Of a stretch of DNA of 38,272 nt, positions 1 through 6,813 are shown piece by piece. Under the pieces are notes generated by a model, which was not told where the DNA came from, did no database searches, and saw only the letters and a program-made list of their open reading frames with translations. This DNA comes from an uncultured Bacteroidales bacterium. Lineage in GTDB: Bacteria; Bacteroidota; Bacteroidia; Bacteroidales; F082. Position numbers and translations under genes: made by a program. The first letter of the stretch is position 1. The number at the start of each line of letters is the position of its first letter. The stretch is from assembly GCA_900318465.1 (NCBI GenBank), contig ONKQ01000039.1, forward strand, positions 1-38,272, in the 5' to 3' direction.

Positions 1-71
1 GCGAACAAGGATCGAACTTGTGACCTCATGCCTGTCAAGCATGCGCTCTAAACCAACTGAGCTACCGTCCC
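1..71 (-). tRNA. tRNA-Val (anticodon GAC), 3' end cut by window edge
   Basis: On the minus strand the sequence folds as a tRNA. The acceptor 5' strand starts at 71, the D arm has GCTC/GAGC, and the anticodon stem CATGC/GCATG encloses the loop TTGACAG, which gives anticodon GAC (valine). A 5-nt variable loop and a T arm ACAAG-TTCGATC-CTTGT follow. The last few acceptor bases lie outside the window. The visible part of the 3' acceptor strand pairs only partly with the 5' strand (one A-C mismatch), so the very end could not be checked. Confidence 0.9.
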
Positions 72-82
72 AAATGCGGGTG

Positions 83-112
83 CAAAAATACGGCTTTTTG
101 GGAAACCGACAA
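83..112 (-). promoter_or_regulatory. Promoter of the tRNA-Val gene
   Basis: Reading the minus strand, TTG (112-110) is followed by a 19-bp spacer and the -7 element TATTTTTG (90-83), the standard Bacteroidota promoter layout. The sequence continues as CACCCGC into the tRNA start region, so the primary transcript would carry only a few extra 5' bases. Confidence 0.8.
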
Positions 113-142
113 CTTTTTTTCTTCTTTTTTTTGAAAAAATTC

Positions 143-150
143 TATCTTTG
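143..150 (+). promoter_or_regulatory. -7 promoter element for the DPP IV/tricorn operon
   Basis: TATCTTTG matches the Bacteroidota TAnnTTTG consensus and ends 20 bp before the ATG at 171. A clear -33 TTG at the ideal spacing is not visible; the upstream DNA is T-rich. Its position argues against the in-frame GTG at 150 as start codon, since that codon overlaps the promoter. Confidence 0.6.
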
Positions 151-170
151 TGCAATTAAATCTATTTGCT

Positions 171-2390
171 ATGAAAATTAAATACCTATTAATCAGCATG
201 TTCCTTGTTTTTGGAACGCTTTCGGCTTCGGCCCAGGAAAAAAAGAATTTCGAATTGGAAGACCTTTACATGCGCTCGACCTTCTATGCCAAGAGTGTTC
301 GTGGCATGAATTCCATGAAGGATGGCAAGTCATACGCCTCCTTCGAGAAAGGCCAACTCAACATCTACAACTACAAGACAGGAAAACTCGTGAATACCCT
401 GTTCGGCATCAGCGACCTCGTTTTGGAAGGCGAGGACATGCCCATCGGTCTGCAAAACTACGAGCTGAGTGCCAATGAGGACAAGATGCTGTGTATCACT
501 GATATGGAGAGCATCTATCGTCACTCTTACCACGCCACCTATTATATATATGACTTCAAGACCAAGACCTTGCAGCCGCTTTCGGAGAATGGCAAGCAGC
601 GTCTCGCCACGTTCTCGCCTGATGCAACCAAGGTGGCCTTTATGCGCGACAACAATTTGTTTGTCAAAGACTTGGTGACGGGTTCGGAGAAGCAATTCAC
701 CAACGATGGCCTCTACAACCATATTATTAATGGTGCGCCCGACTGGGTTTATGAGGAGGAATTCAGCTTCTCGCAAGGCTTCTATTGGTCGCCTGACAGC
801 AAGAAAATCGCCTACATGAAGTTCGACGAGAGCAACGTACGCGAGTTCCAGATGGAAGAGTTTGAAGGGCTTTATCCCGACTGGTACAGCTTCAAATATC
901 CCAAGGCGGGCGAGGACAACTCCATCGTTGGCATTTATGTCTATGACCTCGAAACTGGCAAGACGGTGAAGATGGACACGGGCAAGGAGACCGACATTTA
1001 TCTGCCCCGTATCGCTTGGACGAAGGATGCCAATGTGTTAGCCATCCAACGCCTCAACCGCCATCAGAACCACTTGGAGATTCTGGCCGCCAACGCCACC
1101 ACAGGCAAGAGCCGTGTGTTCTATGATGAGACCAATGACTATTACATCGACATCACCGACAACTGGCACTTCCTCGACGATGGTAACAGCTTCCTGATGA
1201 CCTCCGAAAAGAGCGGCTACAACCATATCTACCTCTATCTGCTTGATGGCACTTTGGTGAAGCAACTCACAGACGGCCCTTGGGACGTGACCGAGGTCTA
1301 CGGCTTCAATGGCAAGGAAGTGTTTTTCCAAGCCGCCAAGAAATCGCCTGTTGAGAGGCAGATTTACGCTGTCAATTTGAAAGGTCAGATGCGCGAGGTG
1401 ATTGGTCGCGAGGGCACTAACCAGGCGCGTTTCAGCAACGACTTCAGCTACCTTATTAATATTAATAGCTCCATCACGCAGCCGCGTCAGTTTGAACTTT
1501 ACACCAACAAAGGCAAGCTGGTGCGCGTTTTGGAGGACAACCACGAGTTTGCCGAGAAGCTGAAGACCTTCAATCTCGGTGAGAAGAAACTCTTGAAAAT
1601 CAGCGACCCTGCCTTCACATTGCCCGATGGCACCCAAGTGGATGTGGATGCTTGGCAAATCCTGCCTCCCGATTTCAACCCCGCAAAGAAATACCCCGTG
1701 CTGATTTACGTCTACGGTGGTCCCGGCCATCAGACCGTGAACAATTCCTGGGCCGACAGCGACTATTGGTGGATGCAACTGCTTGCCCAACATGGCATTA
1801 TCAGCGTGTCCATCAACAACCGTGGTAGCGGCGCGCAGGGCGAGGTGTTCAAGAAGATGACTTACCTGCAACTCGGCAAGTACGAGACCGAGGACATGAT
1901 TACCCTTGCCAAGTACATGGCCAAGCAACCCTACGTGGATGCAAGCAGAATTGGCATCTACGGCTGGAGTTACGGAGGCTTCATGGCCGCCAACGGCATC
2001 ACCAAGGGCGCGGATGTCATCAGCACAGCCGTTTCGGTGGCTCCTGTGACCAACTGGCGCTATTACGACAATGTCTATACCGAGCGTTTCATGCGCACGC
2101 CGCAGGAAAACCCCGATGGCTATGACCTTAACTCACCTGTACACAATACCAAGCTCATCAAGGGTAACTACCTGCTTTGCCACGGTAGCGGCGACGATAA
2201 TGTCCACTACCAGAACGCGATGGAACTCATCAAGGCCATGATTTCCAACGGTAAGCAGTTCGACTTGATGATTTATCCCAACAAGAACCACGGCATCTAT
2301 GGCGGCTATGAATACGGCGACGGCGAGTGCCGGATGCACCTGTTTAACAAGATTGATAATTTCCTGTTCAAACACCTCTTGGGAGAATAA
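171..2390 (+). CDS. Dipeptidyl peptidase IV (S9B family), exported
   Basis: A serine exopeptidase that removes N-terminal Xaa-Pro or Xaa-Ala dipeptides, probably in the periplasm or on the cell surface. It has 739 residues from the ATG at 171, close to the usual family length. A signal peptide (residues 1-21, ending ASA before Q) is followed by a DPP IV-type beta-propeller. This carries the DWVYEEEF motif at 191-198, whose acidic residues bind the substrate amino group in this family. The C-terminal alpha/beta hydrolase domain holds the triad: Ser600 in GWSYGG, Asp675/676 in GDDNVH, and His707 in NKNHG. The ATG at 171 is preferred because it directly precedes the signal peptide and lies below the -7 box. 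Only 5 nt separate it from the next protease gene, so the two are probably co-transcribed and serve peptide scavenging (inference). Confidence 0.95.
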   Translation: MKIKYLLISMFLVFGTLSASAQEKKNFELEDLYMRSTFYAKSVRGMNSMKDGKSYASFEKGQLNIYNYKTGKLVNTLFGISDLVLEGEDMPIGLQNYELSANEDKMLCITDMESIYRHSYHATYYIYDFKTKTLQPLSENGKQRLATFSPDATKVAFMRDNNLFVKDLVTGSEKQFTNDGLYNHIINGAPDWVYEEEFSFSQGFYWSPDSKKIAYMKFDESNVREFQMEEFEGLYPDWYSFKYPKAGEDNSIVGIYVYDLETGKTVKMDTGKETDIYLPRIAWTKDANVLAIQRLNRHQNHLEILAANATTGKSRVFYDETNDYYIDITDNWHFLDDGNSFLMTSEKSGYNHIYLYLLDGTLVKQLTDGPWDVTEVYGFNGKEVFFQAAKKSPVERQIYAVNLKGQMREVIGREGTNQARFSNDFSYLININSSITQPRQFELYTNKGKLVRVLEDNHEFAEKLKTFNLGEKKLLKISDPAFTLPDGTQVDVDAWQILPPDFNPAKKYPVLIYVYGGPGHQTVNNSWADSDYWWMQLLAQHGIISVSINNRGSGAQGEVFKKMTYLQLGKYETEDMITLAKYMAKQPYVDASRIGIYGWSYGGFMAANGITKGADVISTAVSVAPVTNWRYYDNVYTERFMRTPQENPDGYDLNSPVHNTKLIKGNYLLCHGSGDDNVHYQNAMELIKAMISNGKQFDLMIYPNKNHGIYGGYEYGDGECRMHLFNKIDNFLFKHLLGE

Positions 2391-2395
2391 ACGCC

Positions 2396-5300
2396 ATGAA
2401 AAGACTATTTCTCTGCGCCATTTTGATGGCCGCTCTCAATCTCTCGGCTCAGCCTTTGTGGATGCGCTACAACGTCATTTCGCCTCAGGGCGACAAAATC
2501 GCCTTTTGTTATAAAGGCGACATCTATGTGGTGAATGTGAATGGGGGAAAAGCCCTGCAAATCACCACTAACCCTTCGTATGAGACCAGGCCTGTTTGGT
2601 CGCCAGATGGCAAATCCATAGCTTTCGCCTCTGACCGTAACGGCAATTTTGATATCTATGTGGTTTCGTCGGAAGGTGGTGTGGCACAGCGTGTTACGAC
2701 AAATTCTATCGGCGAATCACCTCGCGCTTTTTCTTCCGATGGAAAGGAGATTTATTTTACTGCGCAGATCCAGAAGTCGGCAAAGAATGTCCAGTTTGCC
2801 ACAGGTTGGATTACTGAATTATATAAGGTGAAAGTGGAAGGCGGTCGCCCCGAGCAGGTGGTGGCCGTGCCGGTGTCGGGCATGTCGTTCGACAAGGACG
2901 GCAAGTCGTTCCTATACTACGACCGCAAAGGCAGCGAGAACGTTTGGCGCAAGCACCACACCTCATCCGTGGCCCGCGACATCGTGTATTACAACGCCAA
3001 TAAAAAGACTCATACCATCCTGACAACCAATGTGGGCGAGGATCGTGACCCTTGTTATTTGCCTGGTTATAAGGATGTTGTGTTCCTGAGCGAGCGCAAT
3101 AATGGCAATTTCAACGTGTATAAGGCACCCGCCAACGATTTGGAAAAGGTGGAGCAAGTGTCGCACTTCGAGACCCATCCTGTACGTTTCCTTTCGGTGA
3201 GCAATGATGGATTGTTGTGCTACGGTTACATGGGCGAAATCTACACGCAACGCATTGGCAGTGAGCCACAAAAGGTGAACATTGAAATTGTGAACGACCA
3301 AGAAACGGAGCAGTTGGTGAAGCAAGATTTCAAGGGCGCGGGCAACTTCGCCCTGAGCAGCGATGGCAAACTGATTGCCTTCGTTTCACGCGGCGAAGTC
3401 TTCGTGACGGGCGTGGATGAATACGCCACCACCAAGCAAATCACGCACACGCCGCAGGCCGAGCGCAGCCCTTCGTTCTCGAAGGACGGTCGCACCGTGG
3501 TTTATGCCTCGGAGCGCGACGGCTATTGGAACATTTACCAAGCCACAATCGAGCGCAAGGAAGACTTCAACTTCGCATACGCCACTTTGATTGATGAGAA
3601 ACCGCTGTTCCCCAACGACGGCATCGAGCGCAGCAATCCCGACTATTCGCCCGACGGCAAGGAGATTGCTTTTGTAGAAAATCGCAACATTCTGAAAGTC
3701 TATAACATAGCAACCAAAGAAGTGCGCCAAATCACTGATGGCACACAACATTACGGCAGCATAGGTTATGAATGGTCGCCGGACGGAAAATGGTTCGCCA
3801 TATCCTTGATTACCCACATGCGTGACCCCTATTCCGATGTCGGTATCGTGTCAGCCAATGGCGACAAGAAGATTTACAACATCACCGAGAGTGCCTACTT
3901 CGACGATGACCCGCAGTGGGTGTTGGATGGTAATGCAATCATATACAATTCAGATAGATACGGTATGCGTTCCCATGCCTCATGGGGTAGCCAAAGGGAT
4001 GCTTTCATCGCTTTCTTGAACCAAGAAGCGTATGACAAATTCCGCCTCAGCAAAGAAGAATACGCCCTGCTGAAGGAAACCGAAAAAGGCAAGAAGGACG
4101 ACAAGAAAGATGAGGCGAAAAAGGACGAAAAGAGCGACAAGAAAAAGGGCAAGAAAGACGAGAAAAAGGATGAAACAGAGGATAAACCAAAGGAAGACAA
4201 GAAGATAGAAGTGGATTTGGAGCACCTGCAAGACCGCGTTATCCGCTTGACACCGATGTCGTCGAACCTGAGCGGTATGGCTTTATCAAAGGACGGTGAG
4301 AAACTCTATTTCATGACTTCGTTCGAAAAGGGTTACGACCTCTGGGAACTCGACGTGCGCGAAAAGTCGATGAAGGTGTTGAAGAAGATGGGACAAGGCG
4401 GAGCGCGTTTGGCCGTGAACGGCGACAACATTTTCCTGCTTTCGGGCAGCAACCTGCAAAAGGTGGACAAGGGCGGCAAGTCGACTTCAATTAAGTACGA
4501 CGCCACCATGGAACTCGACCTCGCCGCCGAGCGCGAATACATGTTCAACCATGTGTTTTTGCAAACCGAGAAGCGGTTCTTCATGAAAGACCACCACGGC
4601 GTTGACCTCGAAATGATGAAAGAAGCCTATCAGCCTTTCCTCGCGCATATCAACAACAATTACGACTTCAGCGAAATGCTGAGCGAGATTTTGGGCGAAT
4701 TGAATGTGTCGCACACGGGTTCGGGCTACCGTCCCTCAAGCAAGGGCGATGCCACGGCTGAGTTTGGTGTTCTCTTAGACCTCGACTACAAAGGCGACGG
4801 CCTGAAAATCGATGAGGTGGTGGAAGGCGGTCCCTTCTATAAGAAAAACTCCAAGGTGAAAGCGGGTTGCATTATCGAAAAGATTGATGGCGTGGAGATT
4901 ACGAAGGGTATGGACTATTATCCGCTGCTCAACAATAAGCGCGACAAGACTGTTTTGGTGACCATTTCCGACGGTGGCAAGACTTGGGACGAGACCGTGA
5001 AACCCATCAGCCACGGCGCGATGAATGAGTTGCTTTACGACCGTTGGGTGAAGCACAACGAGGAAACGGTGAAAAAAATGTCGAAAGGACGATTGGGCTA
5101 TGTGCATATTCGCAGCATGGGCGATGCCAGTTACCGCGACGTGTATTCGCAAATCCTTGGCAAGTACAACCTTTGCGATGGCATCGTCATCGACACGCGC
5201 TTCAACGGCGGTGGTCGCCTCCACGAGGACATCGAAATCCTGTTCAGCGGCGAGAAATACCTCGAACAGGTCGTCAACGACAGTGTGGCCTGCGTGATGC

Positions 5301-5662
5301 CTTCGCGACGCTACAACAAGCCCTCGGTGATGATCATCGGCGAGGCCAATTACAGCAACGCGCACGGCACGCCGTGGGTCTACAAGTACAAGAAGATGGG
5401 CACTCTCGTTGGTATGCCCGTTCCCGGTACTATGTCGAGCGTGACTTGGGAAACCTTGCAAGACCCGTCGCTGTATTTCGGCTTGCCCGTGGTTGGCTAC
5501 CGCACCGAGCAAGGCAATTGGTTGGAAAACACACAATTGGAGCCTGACTTAAAAGTGCGCAACACGCCTGAAAAGATGGCGAAGGGTGAGGATGAGCAGT
5601 TGGAAGCCGCTGTTCAGGAGTTGCTGAAAGAGGTGAAGGCTTTCCATTATTGGGGAAAATAA
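2396..5662 (+). CDS. Tricorn-like S41 protease, exported, with PDZ domain
   Basis: A 1088-residue exported protease of the tricorn/S41 type. After a signal peptide (residues 1-19, ending SAQ) come two stretches of TolB/PD40-like beta-propeller repeats (about 25-560 and 610-700; SPDGK-type motifs). A helical and PDZ-like segment (about 760-880, with VVEGGPF and GCIIEKIDGVEI) precedes the S41 catalytic core. Family comparison suggests His773 (SH pair at 772-773), nucleophile Ser987 in ANYSNAH, and possibly Glu1019; DTRFNGGG is the usual S41 core motif. Residues about 560-605 form a low-complexity Lys/Asp/Glu linker between propellers. Tricorn homologues cut oligopeptides left by other proteases, which fits the DPP IV gene 5 nt upstream. 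Substrate and exact location are unproven. Confidence 0.9.
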   Translation: MKRLFLCAILMAALNLSAQPLWMRYNVISPQGDKIAFCYKGDIYVVNVNGGKALQITTNPSYETRPVWSPDGKSIAFASDRNGNFDIYVVSSEGGVAQRVTTNSIGESPRAFSSDGKEIYFTAQIQKSAKNVQFATGWITELYKVKVEGGRPEQVVAVPVSGMSFDKDGKSFLYYDRKGSENVWRKHHTSSVARDIVYYNANKKTHTILTTNVGEDRDPCYLPGYKDVVFLSERNNGNFNVYKAPANDLEKVEQVSHFETHPVRFLSVSNDGLLCYGYMGEIYTQRIGSEPQKVNIEIVNDQETEQLVKQDFKGAGNFALSSDGKLIAFVSRGEVFVTGVDEYATTKQITHTPQAERSPSFSKDGRTVVYASERDGYWNIYQATIERKEDFNFAYATLIDEKPLFPNDGIERSNPDYSPDGKEIAFVENRNILKVYNIATKEVRQITDGTQHYGSIGYEWSPDGKWFAISLITHMRDPYSDVGIVSANGDKKIYNITESAYFDDDPQWVLDGNAIIYNSDRYGMRSHASWGSQRDAFIAFLNQEAYDKFRLSKEEYALLKETEKGKKDDKKDEAKKDEKSDKKKGKKDEKKDETEDKPKEDKKIEVDLEHLQDRVIRLTPMSSNLSGMALSKDGEKLYFMTSFEKGYDLWELDVREKSMKVLKKMGQGGARLAVNGDNIFLLSGSNLQKVDKGGKSTSIKYDATMELDLAAEREYMFNHVFLQTEKRFFMKDHHGVDLEMMKEAYQPFLAHINNNYDFSEMLSEILGELNVSHTGSGYRPSSKGDATAEFGVLLDLDYKGDGLKIDEVVEGGPFYKKNSKVKAGCIIEKIDGVEITKGMDYYPLLNNKRDKTVLVTISDGGKTWDETVKPISHGAMNELLYDRWVKHNEETVKKMSKGRLGYVHIRSMGDASYRDVYSQILGKYNLCDGIVIDTRFNGGGRLHEDIEILFSGEKYLEQVVNDSVACVMPSRRYNKPSVMIIGEANYSNAHGTPWVYKYKKMGTLVGMPVPGTMSSVTWETLQDPSLYFGLPVVGYRTEQGNWLENTQLEPDLKVRNTPEKMAKGEDEQLEAAVQELLKEVKAFHYWGK

Positions 5663-5678
5663 CTATGGCTTATTGCTT

Positions 5679-5721
5679 ATGGCCAATGGCTGATCCACGG
5701 TAAGGGCAAGCCATTGGCCAT
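5679..5721. repeat. 13-bp perfect inverted repeat downstream of the tricorn-like gene
   Basis: The arms 5679-5691 (ATGGCCAATGGCT) and 5709-5721 are exact reverse complements around a 17-nt loop. The left arm is preceded by iterated GGCTTAT/GCTTAT words. It begins 16 nt after the tricorn stop codon. There is no T-run after it, so a classical intrinsic terminator is not obvious; a 3'-end stabilising or terminating hairpin is possible. Confidence 0.75.
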
Positions 5722-5778
5722 TCGCATAGGCAACAATTAGCACGATTTTTGCGTTAATCAAGGAAAAATGATTCTATT

Positions 5779-6813
5779 ATGCGCAACATTTGGCTGGTTG
5801 TATTGCTATTGCTGGTTTCCAATCTGACTTATTCCCAATGGGTTGCGTTGGATGAAGGTGAATATTTGGTTCATCATGTTTGGCTGTACAATGATACGGT
5901 AAGGGTGTGTGAAACCAGAGTTGCGGAAGAACTGTACGATTATTATCAGAAGGAGCGGGACCATTACTTTTATCGTTATGAAATGGATGGGAAACAAATC
6001 GGAGACAATCGCAAAAGTTTTGTTTTTTCCGAGCGTGGCAAGCCTATTGTAAGGGATTTGGCGAGGAAGTTGGAAGCCATAGCAAGTTCTGAAACTGATA
6101 GAGTTGAGGCCGCGCTCACTTATGTTCAGTCATTGCCTTATTCGTATGATTCCACGTCGAAAGGGAAGGATGAGTATGTTCGCTATCCTGTTGAGACTCT
6201 TGTAGATGGCTGTGGGGATTGCGAGGATAAATCAGTATTGTTGGCAGCAATCTTGCATGAAATGAACATCGATTTTGTGCTGTTGATGGCACCTGACCAC
6301 ATGGCCGTTGGGGTGAATTGTGAGCCTCATTATGACGCGACAGGTTTTATGTTCAATGGAAAGAAATACTATTATGCGGAAACAACTGAGATTGATTTTA
6401 AGATTGGGCAAGTTCCCGATAATGTCGCTTTGGCCCGAATTGAAGTCTTGCCTTGTGATGCCGCTCCTGCATTGATTGTTAAGGATGTGCGTTTTGAATC
6501 CCAGCCAGCCTTGCTTTTTGAGAAGACTCCATGTGTGTTGGAAATGGTTTTGCAGAATCTTGGGCCAAGCAAGATTTCTGGGTTACGGATTTATGTGGCG
6601 TTGGTTGCAAAAAGTAGAAGAGGTGAACGAGTTTTGGCCGAAGAGCATAGGGAATTAGTGGATTTGCCTGAATGTGAGCAACGCTCAGAACGGATTTCTT
6701 TCAAGAGTTTGATTAAGGAAAAAAGTGTGCTTCGAGTTGAACTTTCTGGTGACAATAATGCTACGCAACACTTTGAATATGAATTGAATTATAGTCATAC
6801 AAGACGCTTTTAA
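5779..6813 (+). CDS. Secreted transglutaminase-like domain protein
   Basis: 344 residues with a signal peptide (about 1-20, MRNIWLVV...TYSQ). A transglutaminase-like cysteine fold follows: Cys148 in GCGDCEDKS is the expected nucleophile, His174 in PDHMAVGV the second triad member, and an acidic residue near YYYAETTE could complete it. The C-terminal third (about 230-340) resembles a CARDB/Ig-like beta domain (MVLQNLGPSKISGLRIYV). Members of this superfamily include proteases and peptide N-glycanase-like proteins; the substrate here cannot be told. The gene looks more AT-rich than its protease neighbours. Its stop codon directly abuts the stop codon of the convergent hexosaminidase gene. A poor -7-like GATTTTTG lies at 5744-5751. 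Confidence 0.75.
   Translation: MRNIWLVVLLLLVSNLTYSQWVALDEGEYLVHHVWLYNDTVRVCETRVAEELYDYYQKERDHYFYRYEMDGKQIGDNRKSFVFSERGKPIVRDLARKLEAIASSETDRVEAALTYVQSLPYSYDSTSKGKDEYVRYPVETLVDGCGDCEDKSVLLAAILHEMNIDFVLLMAPDHMAVGVNCEPHYDATGFMFNGKKYYYAETTEIDFKIGQVPDNVALARIEVLPCDAAPALIVKDVRFESQPALLFEKTPCVLEMVLQNLGPSKISGLRIYVALVAKSRRGERVLAEEHRELVDLPECEQRSERISFKSLIKEKSVLRVELSGDNNATQHFEYELNYSHTRRF

Noticed and set aside
1038-1928. Long minus-strand open frame inside the DPP IV gene (296 codons).
   Set aside because: It is antisense to strongly conserved motifs of DPP IV, has no promoter or recognisable domain, and such long shadows are common in GC-richer codon-biased genes.
4075-4210. Lys/Asp-rich stretch in the tricorn-like protein as a frameshift artefact.
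   Set aside because: The frame is open on both sides and propeller motifs resume afterwards; low-complexity charged linkers are plausible in this family.
4775-5536. 253-codon minus-strand open frame inside the tricorn-like gene.
   Set aside because: Shadow of the conserved S41 domain, with no independent signals.
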